Shown one piece after another: positions 33,910 through 45,469 of a stretch of 64,000 bases of DNA. Source of the stretch: Cosmopolites sordidus (Eukaryota > Arthropoda > Insecta > Coleoptera > Curculionidae); contig JARFXV010000736.1 of the NCBI GenBank assembly GCA_031761425.1, positions 679,501 to 743,500 of the forward strand, read 5' to 3'. Position 1 is the first letter of the stretch. Every line of letters starts with the position of its first letter. Both the position numbers and the translations under genes were made by a program. The notes beneath the pieces are model-generated. The model saw only the letters and a list, made by a program, of their open reading frames with translations. It did no database searches and was not told where the DNA came from.

Positions 33910-34970
33910 GAATAGCTATCGTCACATAACTTTTTTGTGATCAGGTAGTTTTATATAATTTATAATTTCTAAGTTTTAATAATTTTTAAGTTCTATATAA
34001 TTTTTCATATTCAATGGAATGAACTTTATTACCATTTTAAATTCAACATTCAATTTGGACCACTTAACATAAAGGTAAGCCATGAGCGTCTATGGTTTAT
34101 TTTGTTAGCATTTCTAAAGTAAACTTTACAAAGCTAGAGCAGATTCATTCTTTGGATTAAAATTGTCTATTTTTTTTCCAGACAGTACTAACAAACAGAT
34201 CTATCTACTCAGGAAGTGTGTGACTAAACGAAAAAGTTAAAATCAAGTGCCACGTGATTTGAGTTGTATGCTAGATAAGGCAGAAGTTTATTTTTAGTAT
34301 TACAATTCCGTTCAAGACCAAAATATATACACTTTCGTATGTTGAAAACATACTCAAATTACATCACGCGACCAAACGTACAAATTCTTCGAACCAAACT
34401 TCTCTCCTTCATTAAAGTTTGAACTTTATTATAATTTAGACAATCCATTCTGTTGGTTCGTTCATACGTCCTTAGATATCGCCACTGCCTGACTGGTGAC
34501 GGCTATAAGATCCGGTCTCGAGAATTACTGTAGCCAGTCCGGTGATAGCCTGAAGGAACCGATAAAACACCCTTGTGAATCTTGTAACCTGATTTTTTAA
34601 GTGGTATGGATCACAAATTTATCTGGAACACATAGCTCACAAAACAACGACTTTTTGAGAATGTAATGGTATATTAAAAATCGTTCTTCTTGAATTATCC
34701 TCACTCCATGTTACAGCATTTTTAGTTGTTTACGTATTTGTTTAACTAGAAACTGGTGAAAGAATTCGATCATCAGGAAGATTTTGTAAATTTAACGATT
34801 CCTTACATTTTTTTGAACAAAAAGTTTCCTTATAACATGTATCCAAAATGCAACCATTTCCACGGAAAACAAGTCAGAAGGTTCATTTTAATTTTCTTAA
34901 CGATCGTCTCCTGTCGTCTTGTTTATTTTGATCCATCGAAATGAACTTGTTGCTTTTGTTGCAGTGGTCT
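33910..34970. other. No recognisable gene; small GC-richer patch
   Basis: Mostly AT-rich. The patch at 34450-34570 (GCCTGACTGGTGACGGCTAT, later AGCCAGTCCGGTGATAGCCT) is GC-richer and can pair GGCT with AGCC, but does not form a tRNA or other known RNA that I can identify. Confidence 0.4.
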
Positions 34971-34974
34971 CTTA

Positions 34975-36047
34975 AGGTATTATTTGAAAATATAATATAA
35001 TATTTTTATAGTCATTTATTCCATACGTTTCTACATAAATTTGGTTTGTTTTGTTACAAAAAAAGGAAAACTTGCATATAATTGTCGTTTAATGTCAAAG
35101 TTGAAATTACTAGCACTAGTTTTTCTCACCATAACACATTTTAACCTACTTACGTCTCTTTAAGAAACATTGGATTGATTGTTTTATCAAATTAACTATT
35201 TGAAATATCCGTCATCCCATTCCTCGTAAAAGAAGCTTGGTCAGTTGATAAAATATAGAACAAAAAATTTGGATTTATTTAGACTAATAAACCAGTCAAA
35301 ATATTTTTGCCCGTGTAAAAAATCAGTGATAAAAGTACTTGTACTCTTTGTACATGATAGGGATAGAGTAATTGGTCTTTTAGTATTCTATGTACAATAC
35401 AATGGGGAAACTACAACTTATCGCGCAACTCTTCGAGTTCTTCTGGTAGAATTCTCTTCAACAAGATGTCAAATTTGTTCTTCGACTTTAGGACCGATTT
35501 CTCGCTGCCTCTCACATTCTTGAAATTTTGAATCCACACTATACTATAAGCGGTATCAAATAGTCTTTGAACAACTTGGACAAATGTTTTCCGCTCTGGA
35601 ATCGGTTTTCAGGATATTGTTGCCCATAAATACGCATAGCTTTTTCGAAATTTTGGAGAGCTTCCGCGTAAATAAGAAACCTATCATGTTATTCGCGTTC
35701 AGAATATATTTTTGGTTATAAACTGAACAGACTGAAAAATTTTTTGTTGCAATTTTGAAATATCAATCTTTGTCATGGCGATACTGCTACGTTGTCACAT
35801 CCTTCAGGGCTAATGTAGGGCATGATTCTTAATTTAAAAAAAACAATGTTTATTAGTTTATTTCTATGTTATTCGTTAAATAATAACCAATTAATGTTTG
35901 CCAAACAAGTTTATTCATATATTTGCTGAAAATATTAATTCTTATCATAGCTTTTCGATTTGTGATTTAATAAATTTGCAATTTTTTCTGATAAAACCTT
36001 AGGTTTTTGATTCTTGTTGTAAGGAAGTTTTATTATTTAAAGTCTAT

Positions 36048-36050
<3 letters not shown>
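34975..36050 (-). mobile_element. Dispersed repeat derived from a DUF4817 transposon, copy 2
   Basis: Homologous to 28580-29325. On the complement at about 35700-35540, LIYAEALQNFEKAMRIYGQQ then YPENRFQSGKHLSKLF is a clear DUF4817 domain, the N-terminal domain of an insect transposase type. The start codon region reads MTKIDISKLQQKIF before a stop. The catalytic domain is missing. It ends next to a (TA)n tract, as copy 1 does. Confidence 0.7.

Positions 36051-36053
<3 letters not shown>

Positions 36054-36131
<78 letters not shown>
36054..36131. repeat. (TA)n microsatellite
   Basis: About 39 TA units after dispersed repeat copy 2, inside the Eip78C intron between the DNA-binding-domain exons and the hinge exon. 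Confidence 0.97.
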
Positions 36132-36133
<2 letters not shown>

Positions 36134-36344
36134 CAGATGCATTAAATAAGGCGAACAGACAGAAACAAAAAATAACTGGATGTGAGAAAAATGTTCGCAG
36201 AGCATAACATAAGACAAATTGATGAAAGGTGGAATAAAATCGTCATAAACTCGAGACATTGGAAAAAGATAACAGTGATTCTTCTGGAAAACCGAGTTTT
36301 TTTATTATAATCTTAAAATTACATCTTCTTCAAAGCTATTTCCG

Positions 36345-37960
36345 GTCAACGCTCCTTGTTCGCGGGGGATACGTTCCATAAATATGCCGCGAATACAAAA
36401 ACCGTGAATACGGAATGGTAATTTGTATGGGATTATAGGGGGATATGTTCCAAGGTTACAAAATAAAAAGAAAAAATATTTAATAAAAGCAATGTAATGA
36501 AAGATTTGTTAACAATATTAATAATTATTATTAGGCTTAGGTAATGGTTTAAGGAATTTAATATTTTTTCCTTGTTTTGCAGTTTTTAAAAGGCATTTCA
36601 ATTGGGATTAATATTGTGGCATTAAAAATTTGCCTTTTATAAACAAGACTTCTTTACTCATTTGCCATTCGTAAACCTTCACTCAAGTTTTTTAAGTTTT
36701 ATCTCACCTTTTCAGTGCTCATAGAGGCTTCTTCTTCAATGAAATGGGGATAAGCATTTCCTCCAAGTCGGTTTCAGTCAAATCTTCATTTTGCCATCTA
36801 AGCAATTCTTGAATGTCATTTGATTCTATCTGTTCGAAACCATCTCGTCTTATTTCATTCGCAACTTGAACAATGTTCTCAGTGAATGTTTAAATTGACA
36901 CGGATCATTACCGACTATTATATTAGACCATAGTTTTGTTTAATCGTGATTCCAATATGTATGACTTCAACTCTTGCAATGATTATTTTATATTAACAAT
37001 ACGCTTAGCTATGTCAAAAATTATCCAGTATTGCGTAACATTCATATCAGGATCACATTCTATGGTGTCCAGTTTGATTTTAGATGGTTTGTCTAATATA
37101 ATAGAGCTTAAATGCCTGGATTATTCGTTGGTTTATAGGTTGGAGTAAGACCGTCGTGTTAGGAGGCAAAAATATCACCTTTATATTTGGATGCATGGCT
37201 TCGAGCTTACGAGGGTGGCCTGGAACATTATCCAAAACTAGAACTGCCTTCAAATCTAAATTATTTCTTTTTAAATAAGTTTCAACTTGAGAAACAAAAT
37301 AATCCCGGAACTAGTCACAGAAAATAACACTTGTAACCCACGCTGGATATAACCACGAGGATATAAAAATCTGTAAAGTACAAGTGGCGTAACTAAACAA
37401 TCATCTGATGCATTAAAACAGACCAGTAGTATAACTCCATTATTTTGCTGTCTTAAAACCAGAGGCGGACTTTTCGCTTTTGCATATAAAAGTTTTGTTT
37501 CGCATTATTTTCGAAAACAGGGGAGTTTCGTCTGCATTAAATACTTGTTCAGGTTTGTTCACGTTGAAAATTCTGGATAAGTAGCTGCTGCTGAAGTGCC
37601 TGCAGATGCATCTTCTCCAAAAATTTTGATGTTATGCAGTGACTGTCACAGCTTAAACTTATTGAACCAACTTTCCGGTGTTTGAAATCCTTCATCCGTA
37701 TATTCAACACTAAGTTCTTTAAAATGTGCGTAAAGACGGTTAGCTTTCTCACGCGTTATAGCGCTACTTAGAGGCACTGTCTTCTGGCTACAGCCTTCGA
37801 TCCATAATGTTAATGCAGCTTCCATTTTTTCAATTGCTGGATCACGAACAATTTTTGCTGATAGTAAACGGTTAAGCATTTCTATTTTTACCTTAGGCGG
37901 CAACACAACTTTTTTCCTTGTAGGAATTAATTTTCCTTTGCTTTTACTCGAACACACAGA
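36345..37960 (-). mobile_element. Tigger/pogo-like DNA transposon, decayed
   Basis: On the complement the frame begins with SKSKGKLIPTRKKVVLPPKV (first HTH of the CENP-B-like DNA-binding region), EKMEAALTLWIEGCSQKTVP and NRLYAHFKELSVEYTDEGFQ with SWFNKFKL (second HTH), typical of TIGD1-like transposases. Then come TNLNKYLMQTKLP, NNGVILLVCFNASDDC (TLLxxxNASGD), LVTPLVLYR, and later RDGFEQIESNDIQELL with EDLTETDLEEM at the C-terminus. The left end, TCGCGGGGGATACGTTCCAT, resembles the Tigger terminal repeat. Stops and a deletion around the DDE core make it inactive. Confidence 0.85.
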
Positions 37961-38189
37961 AGAGCCACGCGCTGTTCACTCGAAATTATTGTGACAAGTT
38001 GAAGCAATACAACAAAAGATTCCGTACCAATTGTGCGGCGGCTTTTATCAAAAGCCATAGCGTCATGTATAACCCGATGGTGGCGACTTATTTGTCAAAA
38101 AACTTTCGGTCAAGCGGCAACAAGACTTGTTTGTTTATAAATACTTTAATACTTGTTTGTTTTAAAATGATGAATAAATACATATTATT

Positions 38190-38215
38190 AATAATAATAA
38201 TAATAATAAGTTTAT
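38190..38215. repeat. (TAA)n microsatellite
   Basis: Short AAT/TAA run at about 38185-38210, next to LINE tail sequence. Confidence 0.8.
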
Positions 38216-38584
38216 TTGCTGTATCAATGTTTGAATACAATAACTAAATTATACAATAATACAATTATAATTATAACAAAATACAAATCCGTCTTTATTA
38301 TGCACTAACACCTACTAATGATACGCAAAATGGAACTGGAAGCAATTAAAAAAGATCTAGTCCAGTTCCAGATTTCTTTTTTAATTCGACATATTAGAAA
38401 TAACCGAGTATACACAATTTGCCTATAATTTTTACAATATATTGATCAATGTAGTACCAATAAATGAATAAAAAATAACTGTAACAGAGATAAAAGAAAA
38501 AAAAAACACCATCTGCTCACAATCAATAAATAAAAAAAAAAAAAAAAGAAGCCAAACAATCAATTTCTCCATTTCTAGCCCCTT

Positions 38585-38850
38585 ATACTCTTTAATTTTT
38601 GATGCTGGAGGATACATTATCCGATGTTCATTTTATAGTGATATTTAAACGAATCTGGCGATAATTTCTTTAGTTTGCGCGAAATGTTGTTATAAAGTTT
38701 ATAAATATTATACGTAAACGATCTCTTAAAAATTTGTAATCGATGCGAAGGAGGCGATATGAGGCCCCCAAACCTAAGATTCAAATTATGGACATCGGTT
38801 CGGAACGTTAATCTGTCAATGAGATACGGAGGGCATTTGTTATAAATTAT
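38585..38850 (-). pseudogene. LINE ORF2 C-terminal tail, minus strand
   Basis: On the complement: IYNKCPPYLIDRLTFRTDVH, NLNLRFGGLISPPSHRLQIF and KRSFTYNIYKLYNNISRKLK. The pattern (R.xxHxxxTRxxxxLxxPxxRxxxFxxSFxYNxxxLxNxIP) is the usual end of Jockey/CR1-type LINE ORF2 proteins. No other LINE domains are nearby. Confidence 0.65.
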
Positions 38851-39145
38851 TTTATTCTAAAAATAGAATATGTATTATTAGTTTTGCATTTGCGAATAAA
38901 GAAATTTTCAGCTACGAATACAATAAGTGGTCGCAATTTTTTAATCCCCTAATATCGGAAACGTGAATAAGGAGCTTTGACTATACAAATTATAATTAAC
39001 GATTCAAAATGCACTTCAATTTGCATTTGTTATCTTAAAAGCAGGTTTTTTTCTAAATCCTTAAAGACACTAAAAAAGTTATCTTAAAAACTGGATCAGT
39101 GTCATCTGGACCAGAAAATACGATTATTAGATTGTATATTTCCAG

Positions 39146-39372
39146 CTGTTCGATACGGGCGCGTTCCGAAGCGTTCCAGGGAACGCAGCGTCGAGGACAA
39201 TCCCTCCAGGGTGTCGACCACGGCGCCCGACGTCATAGCTGTCGTGAGTCCCAGCCCCAATCCTGCCGAAGCCATGTCACCCTCATCGGCCGTGTCCAAC
39301 ACCTGCAGCGTTATCGTGGACAACGAGAGTAAGCAGTTGGCGGTTTACGATGTAATTTTGGGAGTATCGCAG
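39146..39372 (+). CDS. Eip78C: Eip78C exon: carboxy-terminal extension and hinge
   Basis: This exon completes the split serine after GMSRD and reads SVRYGRVPKRSRERSVED, the basic C-terminal extension of the DNA-binding domain of E78. A Ser/Pro/Ala-rich hinge follows, and the exon ends YDVILGVSQ in phase 0 before donor GTAAAG. The acceptor is TATATTTCCAG. The first 130 bases are markedly richer in G+C than the surrounding intron, as expected of coding sequence in this AT-rich window. It sits 7.7 kb from the preceding exon; that intron holds a split pseudogene, a DUF4817 element and a Tigger remnant. Confidence 0.95.
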
Positions 39373-39479
39373 GTAAAGTACAAATCAATTCGACAAGATT
39401 TTCTATTTTTAAATCTAAAATGCATATCAGGTCTGGTAATAAATGGATATCATCCAAACTATTATACTGTTTGCTAGGT

Positions 39480-40065
39480 GTTTGTCGGGAGATCCAAGAG
39501 GACAGTCCGGCAACTTTTTGTGATAAAAAATTTAACAGTCTCTTTGGCCTGTGATAACCAAACTTTTAATTTTGTACTACTACAATATATAGTATACACT
39601 GCAGTATAACTGCTGCAGTGTATAGTTTGTAAATCATACAAACTATTGTTGCCGAGTATGAAGTTAGCCTAAATGATAGCTTACTAGGTTTCCAATTACT
39701 TTTAGAATTTAGCAATATGAGAAGATAAGTGATGGGTCTAAATATTAACCATGAATGAAAATTCATGGTTTTCAATCGTATAGATCATTCAGATGCTTCG
39801 CTTTTAATAAATGAGCAGATAACTTTATTCAGATGTTAGAAAAAGAAAATGTAGTTTGTAGTAAATGACCCCTTTTCTATAATGACAATCTAAATCTCAA
39901 ACTTCGCCTAAGAATGATCAAATGAATTCTGGACTCTAAAAGTTGCCACAATCAACGGGCCGAAGGCATTTGGAATGTGGTTTCCTAGGTGGATGCTTTG
40001 AGTTTCTTGGATAGGCATGCAAACAAACGAAGCTGTTTTAAATAGGGTAGAGTCGGTCTGGGAGT
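39480..40065. other. Intron sequence without recognisable genes
   Basis: Contains an inverted pair CACTGCAGTATAACTGCTGCAGTG near 39597-39620. Nothing else seen. Confidence 0.5.
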
Positions 40066-40069
40066 TATA

Positions 40070-41526
40070 CTACGTGACATAGAAATCCATCAGTAACACA
40101 CAGTAAAAATTATTTAATTTTTACTGTTATTTTTATCATGTCACATTTGTCTATATGTTTATTTTTTGTCATATTTTTATCTAATTTTTTTTGTCTATAT
40201 GTTTATCATGTCAAAAACAAAATGTGATTAAATTCTCAACCCTATCAATTTGGAATTTGTTTTTTTATGAGTGTTTTTGTGATTCACGCTGCATGGGCAG
40301 TAGATTAAATTTGTAGCTGCAGTAAATATACAATTTTTACACAGTGTGTTCCTAAACGTTTTTTTCAATTGTTTACCATGCTTCGTATGCGAAGAAATGC
40401 AAACTTTCGCTAACTTACCGAGTTTGACAGGGGACGGATAGTTGAACTACGAGAGGCAAGTCCCTCTTTTCGAGAAATTACTCACAGAGTGAACAGATGT
40501 CTAGATACTGTGTTAAGATGTTGTCGGGCAGGGCTTCAGGAAGGCCATACACATCGAACCAGAGGTACAGGACCATGCAAAACAACAGAACGCCAAGATC
40601 GCTACCTGAGGCTGTTGACTTTAAGAGACCGCTTCTCTACCACTAGGGTAATCGCAAATCAATGGTTTGCAGAACACGGAAAACCCATAGGAATGTGGAG
40701 TATTTATCGTCAGATAAGAAGTTTTGGACTTTTTTCATATCATCCGTATTGGTCACTACCTCTAGCTCCAGAGTATCGACGCAATCGACTTGAGTAGTGT
40801 AGAGAATGGCTATTATGGTACCACGAATGGAACACTATAGTGCTTAGTAACAGTCTCGATTTTGTTTAGGTATGCATGATGGTCGGGCATGAGTGAGAAG
40901 ACGACGTGGTGAACGAAGAGATTCACAGTTTTTTGTTGAACGGCATGTTCATCACACTGTTGGGATTATGGTGTGGTATGCCATTGCTGTGGACTCTAGA
41001 TCACCTCTAGTGTTCATCAGAGGAAACATGACCACACTTTGTCACGTCCAAGAAATTGTGGACCCTCATCTCATGCTTAAGGACACTCCCAAACTCAATT
41101 TTTCCCGGCCCGGCCACATGTAGCAAGAATCACATTAAACTACTTCGACCATGCTCAAATTATTGTACTGCCATGGTCTCCAATATCTCCCGATTTAAGT
41201 CCAATCGAAAATGTGTGGGACATGTTCGGTAGAAGACTATTAAAGTTGCAACAACCCCTCAGACTTTGGCGGGACTTCGATATGAGGTAGATGTCGCTTG
41301 AAATGTGATAAATCAGGAAGATATTAATCACCTCATTAGATTAATGCCCAGACGCATTAATGAGTGTATAATAAGCCATGGGGCATTAACGCATTATTAA
41401 AGGTAACAAGAGTTAAAATTTATCCAGTTGGACTGTAATTATAATCATTTGCTTTCGATGATCTTATAATTATATTTATTACATTAAATCATTGTTACTA
41501 GGTGTTCGGATTTCTATGTCACGTAG
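40070..41526 (+). mobile_element. Tc1-like transposon with intact ends, dead transposase
   Basis: A 1457-bp element with at least 19-bp perfect inverted ends (CTACGTGACATAGAAATCC) and TA on both sides. The transposase begins near 40378 (MLRMRRNANFR), with LTEFDRGRIVELREAS in the first HTH, GTGPCKTTERQDRYLRLLTL and HGKPIGMWSIYRQIRSFGL in the second HTH, LVFIRGNMTTLCHVQEIVDP, and then LPWSPISPDLSPIENVWDMF with the catalytic Glu. The segment for the first Asp (normally SDESRF) reads SNSLDF, and the second (QQDNA) is deleted before RPGHV. It is clearly inactive. It lies in the intron between the hinge and acidic-linker exons of Eip78C. Confidence 0.92.
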
Positions 41527-41559
41527 TATATCAATATTTTTTAAAATTTAAAAATTGTT

Positions 41560-41865
41560 ATTCTTCGGACATATTATCAGAGGAGATCGAAATAGGGCAA
41601 CATCGAGGGTCGTAGGGACGTCGGAAGAAAACTGACCCCGTTACTGAAGAATATCAGTGAGTGGACCGGAATACCAATGACAGCACAACTATTTGAAATG
41701 ACCGAAATTAAAGTGGAACTTTACAGATTAATCGTCAAAGTCTGCAGAATACGAGAAGAAGAATACTACAGTATTTTGGAGTGCTATAGAAGTGTTATGG
41801 ACTTGTACAAATCCAAAAGTATAAAGAGCACTTCAATCAATTCGAAGGACTATGTTAAAATTTGA
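41560..41865 (+). pseudogene. LINE ORF2 C-terminal fragment
   Basis: FFGHIIRGDRN, then GRRKKTDPVTEEYQ-like and SEWTGIPMTAQLFEMTEIKV, ELYRLIVKVCRIREEEY correspond to the tail of Jockey-type insect LINEs (GHxxR..., SWLxNIxxWTGxxxxxxLFxxAxxxxxxxxxxANV). It is frameshifted and truncated. Confidence 0.62.
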
Positions 41866-42244
41866 TCAAGATGTTCGTATAATATTTTCTTTAAAATTCG
41901 CATTCAGCATAAGATTGGTTAATAATATTAAATCATCTAATACTATTCGAAATATTATAACCATAATTCTACAATAAATAAACGCCATTTCATTTGCAAA
42001 TATTTATTGTCGTATCAAAATTGCGAACTATTTTTGGAACAGTTAATGCGAAATTTAATAAGTAGGGATAAATACGAAGGGTCTAAATCAAGTAATTAGA
42101 CTGGGGGTGTAGCGTTCGATCTGGAAACACTGTTGGATTCCCCTCTGGAGGAGAGGCAGCTCAACATCTGATGCGTCTTCGGTACGACTTTGAACTTCCT
42201 AGAGTCACTTAGCAGTCCGTGGGAATTATTTTTGTAAACCGGAT

Positions 42245-42520
42245 TTGCATACAAAAACCAGAAGCAGGGACAGAAAAACCTGCACATGGATCAGAGAACA
42301 AAGAAAAGTGTGTGACATCATCGGAAGGGTGATGGAATTGAAATGGAGGTGGGGAGACCACTTGGCGAGGCGATGTGGCGGACCAACGCAATTCTGGGAT
42401 GGATACCGCTTGATCATAAAGGTCTACACATCATCAAATATATTGGATCCGAATGACAGAGAAGTGCTCAGAACCGCGCGAGTTGAAAGCAAGCTGAGGA
42501 GGTGTTTATTCTGCACACAC
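42245..42520 (+). mobile_element. RTE-like LINE 3' end fragment
   Basis: CTWIREQRKVCDIIGRVMEL, KWRWGDHLARRCGG and ILDPNDREVLRTARVESKLR match the segment at 54600-54989 (CAWIREQTKVSDIIGRVKQL, KWRWAGHIARR), the C-terminus of an RTE-like LINE. The GRPxxRWxDD part is lost through a deletion. It ends in (CA)n and then (TA)n. Confidence 0.78.
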
Positions 42521-42526
42521 ACACAC

Positions 42527-42560
<34 letters not shown>
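42518..42560. repeat. (CA)n(TA)n compound microsatellite
   Basis: CACACA run followed by about 13 TA units, between two RTE LINE pieces. Confidence 0.95.
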
Positions 42561-42562
<2 letters not shown>

Positions 42563-42564
42563 GA

Positions 42565-43745
42565 AGAAAGGGCGAAGAGTTAATCAAACTAGAACCAACT
42601 GGTCACGTACTCTACACCCGAGGTACGGAGAATGGACGATGTTGTGGAATTGGATTCCTCATCAATCGAAAGCTGAAAGACAGTGTAGCCAAATATGAAA
42701 GTATATCGGACCGATTAGCTCAATGCGTCATTCAGCTGAATAAATAGTTTAAGTTTCAAATCGTCCAAGCTTATACACCAACTATAAGCCATAGAGATGA
42801 GGAAATTAAGGAATTTTATGATGATGTGGCCCAACTTTTAGACAAAGAGAAGTGTTGGTATAAAATCCTGAAGAGCGACTTTAATGTCAGAACCAGAAAA
42901 GCAAGAACTGGTGAAAATAGAGGTAACAGACTGGTTGACTTTGCTGAAGGACAAGAAAAAGATCAACAGAAAATGGACATGGAAAAGTCCATCTGGACCC
43001 ACAAGTGAAATTGATTACATCGTGTCAAACGACAAAGCAATATTTTGTAATTGTACAGTCCTTAACCATTTTAATGTAGGAAGTGACCACTGAATGGTAC
43101 GAGCAAAGATTAGGATAAACTGCCGAAAAGAGGGCGAAAGAATAATAAGATCAAAAAGGGGCAAAGTGGATTCTGGGAAGCTACTGGAGAGGGGCAGAGC
43201 TTTTGAAATTTCTTGTCGAACCGCTTTGCTGTGTTACAAGACCTGAAGGAGTTGGAAACTACAGACCAATATGAAGAAATCGCCAACAATGTGCTTAAAA
43301 CGGCGACAATAGCATCAGAAGATAAATGTTTCAAAGTGTCAAAAATTTCCAATGAGACCATTAATTTAATAAAAAAAAACGCCGGACAATAAAGAATGCA
43401 GACAGTCTGCAGCCTTTTGGCAGGGTCGATTACGTTGAGCTTTGCAAAACTATATGAAAACATATTCGAGAGGAAACACACCGATTCAACATGCAAGCTA
43501 AGCAAAAGCTGAGAAAGAAAAGGACACAAATGTTTTCCTTAATGCGTGAGGAGGGTACAATATGCAGGGAACGGACGGATATGTTGGAGGTTGTCCGAAG
43601 ATTTTATTCAAAGTTATATGAGGACCAGAATCAAGCAAGAACAGCAATGCCCACTGAAGAACAAGTGCCGGATATCCTGGTGGAGGAAGTGACAAAGGCT
43701 ATATACTCGATAAAAAATGGCAAGGCTCCAGGAAAGGATAGTATA
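42565..43745 (+). mobile_element. RTE-like LINE endonuclease and linker fragment
   Basis: Apurinic-type endonuclease domain of an RTE LINE: TGHVLYTRGTENGRCCGIGF, KYESISDRLAQCVIQLNK, FKFQIVQAYTPTISHRDEEI, FYDDVAQLLDKEKCWYKILK, a changed GDFN motif (SDFN), RKWTWKSPSGPTSEIDYIVS with the DYI Asp, and NHFNVGSDH with the final catalytic His. The linker to the reverse transcriptase follows (RAFEISCRTALLCYKT-like, KVSKISNETINL, LRKKRTQMF) up to VTKAIYSIKNGKAPGKDSI, the start of the reverse transcriptase. A (TA)n tract interrupts it there. Several frameshifts are present. Confidence 0.85.
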
Positions 43746-43746
43746 A

Positions 43747-43912
<166 letters not shown>

Positions 43913-44187
43913 ATTTACAAAACCGAGAATCAGTGAGCTTCCAAATGATAATGGATAGACTTAATACATAAAAATATCATAGAATACTTACTGTATAAAT
44001 TCATATGTAAGAAACAACATTAATTTGAATTAGTCTTGATTATTTAACAAGTAAACATCCTATCTTACCAGATTTTGTGTCGTGGTTTTTTTTAAGTCAC
44101 ACCATACCAAATGTCCCAATAAAACAAACACGCATACGAGCTGTTTTATTACTTTGTTAATATTCATTCGTTTTTCTTTTACATAAG

Positions 44188-44354
44188 GCACACCATGCGA
44201 ATTGTAACTATACCGAAGAAAGAACGCGAGGATTGCAGAAGCGACCTTTATTACCGCCACCGAGGTACAAAGGAGACGATGACGACGAAGATGGTGACGA
44301 TGGTGAAGGGGAGCAAGTGGCATCTTCAACTGCAGAATCTTTAGAGAACGACAA
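44188..44354 (+). CDS. Eip78C: Eip78C exon: hinge to ligand-binding domain, acidic run
   Basis: Reads AHHANCNYTEERTRGLQKR, following directly on YDVILGVSQ of the previous exon; this junction is characteristic of E78. A short proline stretch and a run of about 16 residues that are almost all Asp, Glu or Gly (GDDDDEDGDDGEGEQ) follow. The exon ends ESLENDK in phase 2 before donor GTAGGT; the acceptor is TTTTACATAAG. The acidic run is probably a species- or lineage-specific linker expansion, since this part of E78 is variable. The exon was identified from phase and from the conserved AHH...YTEE start. Confidence 0.9.
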
Positions 44355-44639
44355 GTAGGTAACATTGAGAGTGTTTCTTAGTACTCGGTTAGTAGAAATT
44401 GGAAAAACTACAGTTTATCGAGAAATATGTATTATAATATTGCATTTCTATGAACCAAACTATGACCACCACCAAGCACAATCATTTTAGATATTGTTTT
44501 AAATTCAAAGAAAATAGAAAATTATTGCAAATCAAATCAAAACAAATTGATGTAAATACAGAGTTCGTTCAAACAGTTCTTTGCCTGAGGGCACTCAGAG
44601 GGCACAAGTATGACTAAACTATGACTTTCTCAAGTATGT

Positions 44640-45200
44640 TTCATTTGATGGCTTGCTGCGAAACGCATACGCATGCGTTTAGTTGCTTGTTTGTAGCGAT
44701 CGAGTAAATCAAGCAATTTCATTTTGATAAGAATCATTTTGCTTTGTTGTAGGCAGTAAAAAAGTGGGCTACTAAATTTAAATAAGGTTGTATATCCACT
44801 GAAGATGATGAACGCTTGAGACACTCAAAAATGCATTATACATGATGTTTTAGGATGGCAATGCTCTCTGCTCGATAGGAATAGTATTTAACAGTTAACC
44901 AAAGACACATTCAAATGAACACTTCTCGAAAATGTTAGAACACTTTTCAAGAGTGTTAGAAGAAAGAGTGTGGCCATATTTTGGTGTTTTATAACAGTTA
45001 ATGAAACTTGGATAGACTACAACACCCCAGAGACTAAACAGCTCAAATAGTAGATGGTAGAGAAGAATATGAAAGTGCCCCAAGGAACGATAAAGCGGTT
45101 CCACCTGCACGAAAAATGATTATTGTGATCCTTTGTACTTTGTGATGGACATTTTGTACGGTATTACAAAATTCAGGACCTTCACTGAAGATCATTATGT
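44640..45200 (+). pseudogene. mariner transposase fragment
   Basis: ISTEDDERLRHSK (end of the HTH-associated segment), MAMLSARWE and VNQRHIQMN (usually LCARWVPHLLTVNQK), then FITVNETWIDYNTPETKQLK (first catalytic block with Asp changed to Asn). Stops follow. The second and third blocks are missing; a rearranged DUF4817 element begins immediately after. Confidence 0.78.
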
Positions 45201-45204
45201 GTGG

Positions 45205-45465
45205 TATGTCTTTAGCATACATACCACACATTAATGTTAAATCGACGTTATAAATTATGTACAGTCATAGTGTGAAATTTTTCATCGGACCATCGATGTT
45301 CATTATGAAGATTAGTAATGCCATCACGAGTGAACTGCGCTTCATCGGTAAACGGAACATACTTATATAATCTCCGATTTTAATTTATCCGGTTACAAAA
45401 CTGCACCCTTAACGCAAAATCACCATCCTGCAAATTTTGCACCGGTTGTAAATTAAATGGATATA
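45205..45465 (-). pseudogene. DUF4817-type transposase middle segment, inverted
   Basis: On the complement: VQNLQDGDFALRVQFCNRI, KYVPFTDEAQFTRDGITN (first catalytic block, Asp intact), LHNEHRWSDEKFHTMTVHN and RFNINVWYG. This segment should precede the C-terminal part that follows on the plus strand, so a piece of the transposon has been inverted. The junction near 45465 and a 12-bp-armed palindrome at 45199-45236 mark the inversion. Confidence 0.78.
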
Positions 45466-45469
45466 AACA

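Noticed and set aside
39099..39332. Other-frame and antisense open frames over 39099-39332
   Set aside because: They are shadows of the GC-rich Eip78C hinge exon, whose frame is fixed by splice phases on both sides.
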